Positions 10,313 through 20,146 of a stretch of 64,000 nucleotides of DNA are shown here, one piece after another (the first letter of the stretch is position 1; every line of letters starts with the position of its first letter). The position numbers and the translations under genes are program-made. The notes below the pieces were generated by a model. The model searched no databases. It was not told where the DNA came from and worked only from the letters and a program-made list of their open reading frames with translations. This DNA is from Adiantum capillus-veneris (Eukaryota > Streptophyta > Polypodiopsida > Polypodiales > Pteridaceae). The stretch spans positions 107,210,054-107,274,053 of the forward strand of contig CM043949.1 in assembly GCA_014529385.2 (NCBI GenBank), given 5' to 3'.

Positions 10313-10997
10313 TCTTCAAATCCGGCCAATCACGATAGTGTCTATCTTGGCCGGATCCATTTGCACTCCTTTTGCTGAGACAAAGTGTTCCAAAAAAAAT
10401 GTATATCTGAAGCATATGATCTCTGTGTTCTGCTTCATTCTTGGAGAAAACAATGGTATCATCAAATTTTTCCGATTTAATGCAGAAAGTGCCAACAAAT
10501 ATTCTGTACTCTTGAAAAATCCTATCCATCATCCGGTTTAAATGTCGCAGGAGCATTGGTTAAGCCAAAAGGCATCACCAAAAAAACTCAAATAACCCAA
10601 AAGTCGTCCGAAAGGCTGTCTTGTAGACGTCTCCCGGCGCGATTCGGATCTGATGATATCCACTCTTCAAGTCAATCCTGCTAAAGCACGAGGATCCCTG
10701 TAAACTGTCGAGTATATCATCGATCCTAGGAATTAGAAATTTGTTCTTGATGGTGATTTTGTTGAGAGCGCTATAATCGATGCTCATTCTCCAAGATCCT
10801 TCTTTCTTCAAATCCAACAACAGTGGAGAGCAATACGGTGAAGTACTATGCTGGACAAGACCCTTTTCCAAAAGGTCTTTCACTGGGTTCATAATCTTTT
10901 CATTCTGTACTCGGCTCACACGGTTCGGTGGCTGGTTCGGTGGCGTGCTTCCAGGCATCAGGTCAATGGTATGATCTTTAGGCCCTGTGAAAAACAA
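10313..10997 (-). pseudogene. A-in reverse transcriptase
   Basis: RT in several frames: [75 protein letters not shown] and [14 protein letters not shown]. The catalytic FFDD region near 10450-10490 is scrambled by a short insertion (GTFCIKSEKFDDTIVFS). A deletion near 10390 removes part of the thumb. Confidence 0.88.
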
Positions 10998-11460
10998 TCG
11001 GCATGAGTGTGGAGAAAAAGGCGTTCGTTTGATCAGGTCAAAACATATTCAACCTTTATCCATCGTTCAGTTCTCTCCCAAAAGAATGAGTAAAGAAACT
11101 GAAGTTCATCAAGTACAATCTCTAAGCCCTTCATTTATCAAAGTCGCTTTCTAGGCCCGGTGGTACCAAGGGATCCTGAGTAGAATGTCACTCGCGTGCC
11201 TTGAACACCTCGGTCATTGCAAATGAAGTTTGCCAATGCTCGGTGTAATGGCAACATCCCATTCGGGTGCCAGTCGAACTACCTGCGCCTGTGGCCTCAA
11301 TGTGTCGGGCGTAATTCCGAATCGAGCCGCCAATTCCAAGTGAAAAGAAGTTGGCCTTGGCTCCTTCAAAAGAGCTTCATGATCCTTCACTTTGCCCCAA
11401 AAGCGGCAAAGTTTGTACTTTCATTCATTAGATTCGGTGTAGGTCCCACGCCATGTGGTA
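10998..11460 (-). pseudogene. A-in protease remnant
   Basis: Heavily decayed counterpart of the A1 protease. Words equivalent to GLAPELAARL (11310-11340) and to the CDVLLGIPW region (about 11160-11190) can be placed by nucleotide similarity to A1 5530-5860, but no frame stays open. Confidence 0.6.
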
Positions 11461-13006
11461 CCAGTTCTGCTTTTCTATCTGCCTTTTCTGCCACGTTCCT
11501 CAGCTGCTCTCGAACTCTCAGGCCTGTCGTCGTCTTTATCATTCTGTTCTTTCTGTGCCTTTACAGGGCACTTCGCGGAGATATGTCCATGTTCCCCGCA
11601 TCCAAATCACTTCCCCTCTCTGATGAAGCGAGCTCTCTCCTCAAGAGTAAGCTTGGGTCGTGCATCCTTTTTCTCTGGGTTGCTCTTTTTCTTTCTACTT
11701 TCATTCCCAGAAGTCTGTGGGGTAGGTCAGACTACCAGAGTGAATGGCAAAGCCCTGCTTCGCATGACTCATCAACTTCTGAATAGAAGCTGACTTCTGT
11801 TCCAAGCAGTGATCTCGGATCTCTGTAGGTAGACCCAAGGTAAACCGCTCAATCTGTTCTCTGAACGAGATCTTCTTGAATGAAGAGGCGGGTAGAAAAG
11901 AGCTCCAGAATCTTTCACAGTAAGCATTGATTGTATCTTTCTTGGTCATCCGAAGATGGTTCCAAGCAGCTCGTACATCTCGTTCATATTCTTGCGTCAA
12001 CCAAAAAGAAATAAAAAGCTTCTTAAATTTCAGCCATTTAACTGGCGCAGTCTTGTTTAAAAGAAGCGTGGACCACCAAGTACGAGCATTCCCCTTAAGG
12101 TAAGAGGCAGCTCTCCGAATCTTGGAGTGCTTTGAATAGCGTCCTCCCGCGAAAGCGATGTCAAACTGCTGTATAAAAGACAGCCTTCGAAGCATCCGAG
12201 TATCCTGAAAAAGTATCAAACTTGATCGAGGTGGCCACCTTCCTTAAACTCTCGGACTTTCTTGCTTTTATCTTCGAGAAAGTCATACTGGTTGGCTTTG
12301 TAAAAATTCTTCTTGTTCGCATAAAAGTTTCCGTCATCCGAAACTGAGCTGTCTGTAGACGAGTCCTCAGTAGAACTGTCAGTCTCTGGGTGAGATTTAG
12401 CCTTCTTTGCCTTTTTCTTGCCCTTTCTGAAGCTTTGTTTCTTGCTTCGCTTTTTACCTTTTCTGTCTTCTTCGCTCGAATCTGAAGAGCTAGAAGAACT
12501 GTCAGAAGAAGAAGAAGAAGTGGGTACTCCTTCAAATCGAACACGCTTCTTCTGTTTCTTTGCCTTGTCAAAAGTCGACTGATGACCCAAATATCGCGGG
12601 AAGTCGGTGCTTTTCTTCTGCTTTTTGCCGTGCTTTTTGGCTTCTTTTGCGTGTCAAAAAGCTGAGCAATCCGTGCATCAACCACCTCTTGTAATTCCTT
12701 CTCTGTATATTGTTTGTGATCAGAAGGTTTCTTGAGAGCGGGTTTCAGGGGTGGTGTAGTAATTTTCTGCCATTGTGCATGCACTTCCTGAAAAGAAGTC
12801 TCGCTCATATATTTTGCCAATTTCGGATCCTTCGCAAAATTGAGCATGATCTTTGTTGCATCGCCGATCAATTGACGACACTTCATCTCTCTTTGCTCCA
12901 GCTGAGTAGGTCGAGGCAGGCCATATTCTCTGTCTGAATCTTCGTTGTGATCCCTACCCGCATCTCCAGATGCAGAGGGAGTCGACTGATCCTTGCGTGA
13001 AGCCAT
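11460..13006 (-). pseudogene. A-in gag
   Basis: Gag with ATG at 13004-13006 (MASRKDQSTPSASGDAGRDH). Better preserved than in A1: N-terminal region to about 12590 (DATKIMLNFAKDPKLAKYMS), a Ser/Lys stretch (SSSSSDSSSSSSDSSEED; KKGKKKAKKAKS) at 12216-12590, and capsid-like Retrotrans_gag at 11701-12219 (SYLKGNARTWWSTLL, ERFTLGLPTEIRDHCLEQ). The zinc-knuckle region (11460-11640) is recognisable only by similarity to A1. Confidence 0.88.
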
Positions 13007-13064
13007 AGGTGCCGCGGGAAAAAAAAATGGGGATTGGATTTCCCGTAGAAGAGAAATCGGCCGT

Positions 13065-13076
13065 GCTCTGATATCA
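13065..13076 (-). promoter_or_regulatory. A-in primer-binding site
   Basis: Minus strand TGATATCAGAGC, one mismatch from the iMet-complementary TGGTATCAGAGC, two bases from the LTR end. Confidence 0.85.
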
Positions 13077-13077
13077 C

Positions 13078-13586
13078 TGTAACAGACTTGGATAGTCCAA
13101 GTCAAGAATCAATCGCAACAACACCAAATAACCACTTCAAAACAATTCACAGATCACAATAGATTTACACTGGCCCGGCGGAGTTCCGTGCCTAGAGATA
13201 TTGGCCACAAAGTCTGGCGCCCGTTTCGGTATTTCTTTATGTATTAATCAATGTCAAAGTACAAGAGCGGTTAGGGTTTCACTCTCAGACTCTTCGTCCA
13301 GATGCTTTGCAGAGTGAGCCCTAAACCATGTATATAAAGATTACAAGGGATGCCCAAAAGCAGAGCCCCAAAAGCTTGAAAGCAAAAGCAGATTCTCTCT
13401 TTGTCTCAATGAGAGCAACAAAAAGCAATTATGCCTTTCTCTCTCTCTATCTCCCAAAGCGTAGCCAAAAGCTGAGATTTGCGTCGCTCAAATTTTTTTT
13501 TTCCACCTCTGCCATTTCCGGAAATTAGGGTTTCTAGCAGAAATTAGGGTTTCTGTTGTCGGTAGCCATGTCATCACTTTGTGACA
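13078..13586 (-). repeat. A-in 5' LTR
   Basis: 509-bp LTR, TGTAACAGACTTGG to TTTGTGACA, followed by the TSD TTCCG (13587-13591). It holds the conserved LTR box at 13199-13236 and a minus-strand TATA-like motif near 13327-13337. Confidence 0.93.
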
Positions 13587-14121
13587 TTCCGTGCCTAGAG
13601 ATATTGGCCCCAGAGTCTGGCGCCCCTTTCGGTATTTCTTTTTATATTAATCCGTGTTCAAAGTACAAGAGTGCGGGCAGACGCTCACACTCAGACTGTG
13701 CGTCCAGATGCTCTGAGTTGTGAGGGGCCTGCTCACATATTCAAAGATTATAAGGGTTGCTAAAAGCAGAGCCCAAAAGCTGAAAATCAAAAGCTCTGAT
13801 AAAATAAAGCAGGTTCTCTGTCTCTAGCCATACTTGGCCACAAAATAAAGCAAAGAGTTTCCTCTCTCTCTCTCTGTCTTTCCAATTTGCGTGGAGCCCA
13901 TAAAGCAAAAGCTGGCCCCAAAAAGCAAATCTGTCTCGTAGAATCTCAGCCTCCGCAATTTCCGCCGTAATTTGCGGGCTGCCACGTCAGCAGTTGTACG
14001 GAATTGCCATGTTAGCAGATTTTCCGCGTTTCACGGGGATGCCCTGCTGCACCGTTCTGCTATCCCATTTTGAGAGTGTGTCTGTGTGTGTTAGGGTTTG
14101 CCACGTCACCATTTTGTGACA
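13587..14121 (-). repeat. A1 5' LTR, right piece
   Basis: Remainder of the A1 5' LTR after the A-in insertion, with the conserved box at 13602-13639. It ends TGTGACA at 14121, then the TSD GCGAT and LINE-1 sequence. Confidence 0.92.
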
Positions 14122-14126
14122 GCGAT

Positions 14127-16708
14127 GAGCTACTGGATGCTGAGTTTGCTGATGACTCAGCTTTGTACTTGGAGGGCCAGGAGGCCACATTGCACAGGTG
14201 TGAGCAGGCTCTTGAGACCTTTTGTTGTACATCAAGCGCACTAATCAACTGGAGGAAGACAGTGGCTTTCTGGGTTGGTAGTGCTCCTGCGCTTGATGGG
14301 CTGCCAGGTTGGCTTGGACTTGTCTCCTGAGTAGCAGATTGTTCCCCTCCTCTTGTCCATAAGGAGGAAGTTGCTACATTGGAGTTCGGCACGACTCTCT
14401 TTGGCAGGCAGAGTTGTAGTGGCCAACTAGGTGTTGTTGGCTGCTATGTGGTACATTACATCTTGTTGGATCTTCTGGAGTTCCTCTATCAGCAGGTAGA
14501 GAGGCTGATCAAGAACTTTCTTTGGTCAGGGCGTGACACTCGGATAGCACGGGCCAAAGTAGCATGGCATGTCATCACTCTACCTTGTTCTCAGGGGGGG
14601 TTGGGGATCATAGACCTAGCACAATAGAGCAGAGCCCTTCTTGGGAAGTTTGTGGTCAGAGGACTGCTTCCAGGGGAGGAGCGTTGGAAGGAGTTTTTGC
14701 ATCAGCGGCTCAGAGCTTGAGTGCCTCAAGCAGGAGGCCCTTGGAGACCTTCCATCAGATGGATCTTTACAAAGATGCGTAGAGTTGGTTTGAGCAGGAG
14801 ACTGGAGGATCGTTTTGCTGTGAGTTTGCTTCTCTCTTGGGAGCAGCTGCGGAGGGGCTTGTAGCAGCACCAGCCCACCTGCATGGAGGAGGGCTTGAGA
14901 TAGCCCCTTGTTTGGAACCCCATGGTCAGCACTCAGAGAAGCCACTTGGTTGGTAGTAGGCCTCATGTTTCTTGGGGTCCCATGGTAGAGGGTCCAACAC
15001 GCACTCTAGGTGATATGGATCTTTACAAAGATGCGTAGAGTTGGTTTGAGCAAGAGACTGGAGGATCGTTTTGCTGTGAGTTTGCTTCTCTCTTGGGAGC
15101 AGCTGCGGAGGGGCTTGGAGCAGCACCAGCCCACCTGCATGGAGGAGGGCTTGAGATAGCCCCTTGTTTGGAACCCCATGGTCAGCACTCAGAGAAGCCA
15201 CTTGGTTGGTAGTAGGCCTCATGTTTCTTGGGGTCCCATGGTAGAGGGTCCAACACGCACTCTAGGTGATTTGCTTCAGTTCAAAGGTTTGCCAGAGGAG
15301 TTATAGAGCATCCAGCTGCAGGGCATGAGAGGGGTGCAGAGCATGTGTCAAAACATCAAAGGCAATACCAGCTGAGTGGCTCACACCTCTAGAGACAGCA
15401 GCTTCGAGATGGATGGGGGCCTTCACGCGATTGGAGGTCCTCATCGCAGTTCGAGCTTGCTCAGAGACTGTACCCTCCATGTTCTTCGAGATAGAGGGCG
15501 AGGGTCGACTACACACAGTCTCAGTAAAGGCTCCACAGGTTGCAGAGTGTTGTTTTCAAAGAATCCGACTAGTTGGCATCTGCGGGAGGACTTGTGTCAT
15601 CGATCCTGACCCAACAGCTCTTGAGATAGGCGACTGGAGGCTTTGGGCTTGGGAGAGCTGTCCACTTGCACGAGTACAGTGGGATCCTGGAGAGTGGTCT
15701 TGGAGGGACTCTTTCTCCTCAGCCGACCATCCAGGTGTCCCTTTCTTTCAGTACATTGTTTGATTGGGATGTCACATACTGGCAGCACGAAGAGAGGCTC
15801 GTCTTGATGCAGCACCTCATTGGTAGGAGGAGGGTCTCACAGCTGAGTTCTTGTTAGTCTTTTGGGCGAGGTTGTGGGACGCCTAACAACCGTGGTGAGT
15901 CACTCTGTTCCAGTGGCTAGTTGCACACAGAGCCACAACAGTGGGAAGCTGGCTAGTACATAGTGGTCTTTCGGCAGCACGCATAGCTTGTGACCATCCT
16001 TTAGAGAGTCAGCGTCACTATCTGTGGGATTGCCTATGGCACATCAGGTTTGGCTTCAGGTCCTTCGGTTGATGCCAGCTCTCTCCTCAGCACGACAGTA
16101 CACTTGGGGGGCAGCTGCTTGGTCCTCTCTCACGGGCCTTGCACTACAGTTTGAGCTATCCTCCACCAGCAGGATGATAGTGATACAGGGGGGTCAACCT
16201 ACATTCCAGCCTGCTACAGAGCTTATCCCACAGGAGTGGTGCAGTGAGAGAGAGGTGTGTTGGGAGCTTGTCTATGGCCTGACACTCTAGTTCTATTTGG
16301 CAGGCCCGTTGCTTCCGCATCTTCGAGGCTCGCCTTGTGCCATCAGCGGAGGCTGTTCGAGATTTTTGGCTGGAGTTGATCCATACTCTCAGGGGACAGT
16401 TCGAGAGATTTCAGGGCAGCTCCCACCGCATGCAAGAGCGCAGAGAGGCATTCCTTCGACTCTGGCACCTTGGGCCTTTCAAGTTTCTCCACCATGGTCC
16501 GGGGTGAGCCCAGATGTCACTATCGTCCACCTGTGTGACTTTTCCCTCCTCCCATCTCCTAATTTTGCCCTCATTGTACATATGCTGTTTTTTCATTGGG
16601 AGAGTCTCCCCTTATGGTTGATGTAGCCCTCTCTAGCAGAGGTAGTTGTAGCCCTATGGACAGCTTTATTAACTAATAAAAGGATCTTTTCCTCGGCAAA
16701 AGAATAAA
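14127..16708 (+). pseudogene. LINE-1 copy, RT C-terminus to 3' end
   Basis: Continuation of the LINE from 140. It opens in the RT catalytic box (EFADDSALYLEG, a FADD form of YADD), then LINWRKTVAFWVG, SQGGLGIIDLAQ and a zf-RVT-like cysteine/histidine segment near 15985-16035 (ACDHPLESQRHYLWDC). The 3' UTR starts about 16540 and ends in an A-rich tail near 16695-16708 (AAAAGAATAAA). Several deletions relative to LINE-2 (for example near 14305) and a 256-bp tandem duplication make it defective. The flank from 16709 is family-B gag on the minus strand. Confidence 0.88.
14759..15270 (+). repeat. 256-bp tandem duplication in LINE-1
   Basis: Two head-to-tail copies, 14759-15014 and 15015-15270, nearly identical over their full length (both run from ATGGATCTTTACAAAGATGC to CACGCACTCTAGGTGAT). 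LINE-2 and LINE-3 have only one copy of this stretch. Confidence 0.93.
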
Positions 16709-16818
16709 TATGCCCTGAATGAGAAGAAATTGTAAATACTCTGCAGAATCTATAAACGCCATCATGCTATGTCTGTTATTTGGCAGGACCGGTATGCTTT
16801 CAGAAAAGCACGATTGGA
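16709..16818 (-). pseudogene. Family-B element B5: gag N-terminus
   Basis: Start of a family-B gag on the minus strand, ATG at 16760-16762 (MAFIDSAEYLQFLL). It matches the start of the B1 ORF (MDLAEYLQFLL) at protein level. It lies just inside the PBS and is cut by LINE-1 after about 18 codons; the rest would lie to the left of the window. Confidence 0.75.
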
Positions 16819-16830
16819 GCTTAGATACCA
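16819..16830 (-). promoter_or_regulatory. B5 primer-binding site (decayed)
   Basis: Minus strand TGGTATCTAAGC, a mutated iMet site, next to the LTR end at 16832. Confidence 0.7.
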
Positions 16831-16831
16831 T

Positions 16832-17215
16832 TGTAATGGGAAGGCACCATGTGCCAACAGAAAAGAACAAACTGAACAAACTCTAAGCACTTGAAATAAC
16901 AATTGAACAGAGAGGGAGAGAGACTCGACACACGAGACATAGTGGTGGAGCTCCACCCCAAGAGAGCAGTGGCCCCAAAACCTGGCGCCCCTTTCGGTAT
17001 TCTTTATATTGCTTCAACTCGGTATGCCTAGAATTCTGCTCTGCATCTCCCACCGTGTAGATCCCAGAGGGGGAGCCTAGCTAACTTGTTTAAAGGGCCT
17101 TGGCCTCTCTAAAAGTGGTGCATGAAAAGTATAAAGTCTTAAAAGCATGTGGCCTCTAACAACTAGTGCCAAAAACAGCAGCTAGTGCTTTTCTTGGAAA
17201 TCTGTACTGCCACAC
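16832..17215 (-). repeat. B5 LTR, left piece (split by B1)
   Basis: Family-B LTR on the minus strand, starting TGTAATGGGAAGGCACC beside the PBS. It includes the conserved LTR box at 16970-17008. It is interrupted at 17215 by B1 (TSD CACAC at 17211-17215 and 20147-20151) and continues at 20147-20479. Confidence 0.85.
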
Positions 17216-18569
17216 TGTAACAAAGTGCGGACGTGTCAAAGCCTAAAGAATGGAGCCAACTTACAGATGCCGGCCGAGGGGCCTAAACCATAGTTACCGG
17301 GGAACGCCCCCTAGCCCCCGTTCCGGCGTTCCGGGGGGTAGTTCCCTTCCCGAACGTTCCGGAACGTCCCGGAATGTCTGAGGTTTCGGGTGGCCAATGC
17401 AAACCGGAACGGCCGTTCCGGAATGTCCCCGGACCGTTCCGGAATGCCCCTGGAACGGCCAACGGCTACAAACAAATTTGGCAAAAATAGAAAAAATTGA
17501 AGTAAATGTTTGGGCTTCTTTTGAAAGTGTGCAAGGCCTCAAGGACTCATAAAATGCACCCCCCTCCCCCTTTCTCTTTACAAGCTAATCCTCAAGGCTC
17601 AAGCTCTCTCCCTCTCACTCTCAAGATCTCTCCCTCTCAAGACTCACTCTCTCAAGGCTCAAGGCTTCAAGCCTTCAAGCTCTCTTTCTCTCTCTCCCAC
17701 TCTCTCAAATCTCTCCCTCTCCATCTCACTCTCTCTCTCTCTCTCTCTCTCTCATCATCTAGTCATAGCAAGGTTGAATGGTCTTCAAAACGAGTTTTTT
17801 GTGAGTATTAGAGTCAAAGCACTCTAACACTCCTTGTATTTAAACACAAGGAGCTAAAAATTGCACTATTTGGGTGTTTTTTATACCTCCCGTTCCGCGA
17901 CGTTCCCGTTCCGGACCCCTAGCCGTTCCCCCGTTCCGTGGGGATCCCGTTGCCGTTCCCGTTTCGCGTTCCGGGTAACTATGGCCTAAACCCTAAGAGA
18001 ACAAGTAATAGAAGAAGAAGTCCTCCCCGTCCGATGGGGCCCCAAGTGACATAAAGGATTCAAATAAAGCAGCACCCGCACACACGCAAAAATTGATGAC
18101 GTGGCAGATTTTCAAAAATTGCGTTGGCATGATGACGTGGCAGGCTGTATGGATTTCCGCATTTTGTGTTGGCTGATGACGTGACAGTTGTACGGAATTC
18201 CGGATTTTATGCTTGCAGCTTTTGGCATTGCTTTTTGGACTAGAAGCTTTTGAGTTTTAAAGGCTTTTCAGTGTAACTGCTTTTCAGGCCAAGGGCCTTC
18301 AAATATGAGGTTAGGACTCATTCTCTGGCATGCTTCCTGGAGAAGGTGCAGAGTCTGGAGTACCGGCTTGTACTGTGTTGATGCAATATAAAGAAATACC
18401 GAAAGGGGCGCTAAGGTTTGGGGCCAATACTCTCTGGGGTGGAATTCCGCCACTCCGTGTTGCGTGTTGTCTCTCTCTCTCTCTCTTTCCCAATTTAGTT
18501 GTTATTTGAAGTGTTTAAAGTTGTTCAGTCTGTTCTTTTCTATTGGCACGTGGTGCCCGTCTTGTCACA
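17216..18569 (+). repeat. B1 5' LTR (with MITE inside)
   Basis: Begins TGTAACAAAGTGCGG, ends CTTGTCACA. The LTR sequence is 17216-17288 and 17992-18569, with the MITE between. The conserved box is at 18393-18430, followed by a CT microsatellite near 18472-18486. Confidence 0.92.
17289..17983. mobile_element. hAT-like MITE rich in CGGAACG repeats
   Basis: 695-bp insert in the B1 5' LTR with an 8-bp duplication GCCTAAAC (17281-17288 and 17984-17991) and terminal inverted repeats (CATAGTTACCGGGG left, reverse of CCGGGTAACTATG right). An 8-bp TSD is typical of the hAT superfamily. Both ends are packed with GTTCCGG/CGGAACG words (about 17320-17460 and 17885-17975). The interior has CTCAAG-type repeats, a (CT)n run at about 17729-17753 and a hairpin around 17830-17855 (CTCCTTGT..ACAAGGAG). 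There is no transposase. A second copy begins at 63853. Confidence 0.88.
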
Positions 18570-18570
18570 G

Positions 18571-18582
18571 TGGTATCAGAGC
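18571..18582 (+). promoter_or_regulatory. B1 primer-binding site
   Basis: TGGTATCAGAGC directly after the 5' LTR (one base spacer): the perfect iMet-complementary site. Confidence 0.93.
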
Positions 18583-18810
18583 ATCAGGCGTGTGCTTTGC
18601 TGAGCATCAGGCGTGTGCTTTGTTGAAAGCATACCAGTCCCACAAAAGAGCAGACAGAGCTTTTTGGAATTTTATTTGAGGTGTCTTCGCCCTCCAACCC
18701 GGACTAATTAGCCACTCCCACCCTTACTTCATCGCGCATCGGGCGCGCTCCCGTCTTCATCGCAGTGTCTTATAGTGCATAAGCCATAAAGAACCGAATA
18801 CTTGGAATTC

Positions 18811-19314
18811 ATGGATTTAGCAGAATATTTGCAGTTTCTACTCAACGAGCTTCACGACATTCACGACATTCTTTCGCGGCATCCTCTGCAGAATCTTTCG
18901 ATGCTACAAAGTTTTCAACAATTTTTGAACTACATGTTACCCCCTCTGATGCCCCAGGTGGTACCTCCTCCTCTGGCACCAAAAAGTACAAGAGCTTCCA
19001 ATCGGCAACTTTCTCAGCCATCTCTTCAGATCGAGGGAGTCTTCAGGAATATGGTGCAGCCATTTGACCCTGATCTAGTGCAACCGCCTTTGCCACCGCC
19101 ATTGCCCCCACCTCCACCACCACCGCCACCAGGCTACAATGTTTGGAGCCCATATGGATACTCTTATTATCCATACCTGGGATATGCGCCTAACCAACCC
19201 AAAGATTTCAAAGATGGTGGTACGACAGTCAAATTTTTCACTTTTTTCGGGGTGAAAGATCACAAGAAAGCATTGCAGTTCCGATTTGGACGAAAGGAGA
19301 AGCTAACTCCTTGA
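18811..19314 (+). CDS. B1 short proline-rich gag-like protein
   Basis: 167 codons from ATG 18811 to TGA 19312-19314. The start MDLAEYLQFLLNELHDIHDI resembles the start of B5 gag, so this is probably a reduced Gag. The middle has a long proline run (PPPLPPPPPPPPPG), followed by a Tyr-rich stretch (YGYSYYPYLGY) and a basic end (FGRKEKLTP). No zinc knuckle or protease is present. The open frame, in an element with no other gene, suggests selection or a recent origin. The stop codon sits at the foot of a stem-loop (AAGGAG..CTCCTT) that is then repeated downstream. The function of the protein is not recognisable beyond the N-terminal similarity. Confidence 0.7.
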   Translation: MDLAEYLQFLLNELHDIHDILSRHPLQNLSMLQSFQQFLNYMLPPLMPQVVPPPLAPKSTRASNRQLSQPSLQIEGVFRNMVQPFDPDLVQPPLPPPLPPPPPPPPPGYNVWSPYGYSYYPYLGYAPNQPKDFKDGGTTVKFFTFFGVKDHKKALQFRFGRKEKLTP

Positions 19315-19400
19315 TCAAAACAGCCGAGAGAAGAAGCTAACTCCTTGATCAAAAGAGCAAAAAGGAGAAGCTAACTCCTTAATAAAAAGAGCAAACTGAT
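19293..19400 (+). repeat. Repeated stem-loop at the B1 gag stop
   Basis: Three successive copies of a ~35-bp unit containing GAGAAGCTAACTCCTT and (G)ATCAAAAGAGC. The first and third can fold as AAGGAG-loop-CTCCTT. B3 has two related copies at 62542-62600. They lie between the gag stop and the polypurine tract. Confidence 0.8.
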
Positions 19401-19487
19401 TTTCCCTCGGAAATTTTTGAGCTAACTTGAGTTGTTTTGCAGATATGCTGTAATCGCGGACGATTACTCTCTTTCAATGAGGGGAGA

Positions 19488-20146
19488 TGTAACAACTGCT
19501 AACGTGTCAAAGCCTAAAGAATGGAGCCAACTTACAGATGCCGGCTGAGGGGCCTAAACCCTAAGAGAACAAATAACAGAGAAGAAGTCCTCCCAACTTA
19601 GGGGACCCCGTCCGATGGGGCCCCAAGTGACATAAAGGATTCAAATAAAGCAGGACCCGCACACACGCAAAAATTGATGACGCGGCAGATTTTCGAAAAT
19701 TGCGATGGCATGATGACGTGGCAAGTTGTATGGATTTCCGCGTTTTGCGCTGGCTGATGACGTGGCAGCTGAACGGAATTCTGGATTTTACGCTGGCAGC
19801 TTTTGGCATTGCTTTTTGGACTAGAAGCTTTTGAGTTTTAAAGGCTTTTCACTGTAAGTGCTTTTCAAGCCAAGGGCCTTTAAATATGAGGTTAGGGCTC
19901 ATTCTTTGGCATGCTTCCTGGAGAAGGTGTAGAGTCTGGAGTACTAGTAGGCTTGTACTGTGTTGATGCAATATAAAGAAATACCAAAAAGGGCGCCAAG
20001 ATTTGGGGCCAATACTCTTTGGGGTGGAATTCCGCCACTCCGTGCCGTGTGTTGTCTCTCTCTCTTCCAGTTCAGTTGTTATTTGAAGTGCTTAAAGTTG
20101 TTCAGTCTGTTCTTTTCTATTGGCACGTGGTGCCCATCTTGTGACA
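19488..20146 (+). repeat. B1 3' LTR
   Basis: 659 bp, TGTAACAACTGC to CTTGTGACA, conserved box at 19978-20015 (one change in the GAAAGGGG part). It follows the purine tract CAATGAGGGGAGA. Confidence 0.93.

Larger units (their letters stand above)
7620..13586 (-). mobile_element. A-in: family-A Ty3/gypsy element nested in A1
   Basis: A 5,967-bp minus-strand element of the same family as A1, inserted into its 5' LTR. Evidence is two LTRs (7620-8147 and 13078-13586), a perfect TSD TTCCG on both sides, an iMet PBS at 13065-13076, a polypurine tract at 8148-8160 and the full gag-to-chromodomain order. Compared with A1 it has internal deletions in RNase H (~320 bp near 9960), integrase (~130 bp near 9580) and RT (near 10390), so it cannot move on its own. 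Confidence 0.95.
141..14121 (-). mobile_element. A1: Ty3/gypsy LTR retrotransposon with nested insertions
   Basis: A minus-strand LTR retrotransposon of about 6.8 kb once its two nested insertions are removed. Its ends read TG...CA on the plus strand (TGTAATAGACTT at 141, TTGTGACA ending 14121). It is flanked by a 5-bp target duplication with one mismatch (GTGAT 136-140, GCGAT 14122-14126). Rejoining the flanks restores the LINE sequence with the same length as LINE-2 and LINE-3. The order from the 5' end is LTR, iMet PBS, gag, protease, RT, RNase H, integrase, chromodomain-like tail, polypurine tract and LTR, which is Ty3/gypsy order. A-in (7620-13586) is nested in its 5' LTR and a solo family-F LTR (3853-5039) in its RT. 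Many stops make it defective. Confidence 0.93.
17216..20146 (+). mobile_element. B1: short non-autonomous family-B LTR element
   Basis: A 2,931-bp plus-strand element with LTRs 17216-18569 (carrying a MITE; about 660 bp without it) and 19488-20146 (659 bp), perfect TSD CACAC, iMet PBS at 18571-18582 and a purine tract before the 3' LTR (19475-19487). The internal region is only about 920 bp and encodes a single 167-residue protein; there is no protease, RT, RNase H or integrase. It must borrow enzymes from a relative, as TRIM or LARD-like elements do. Confidence 0.93.
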
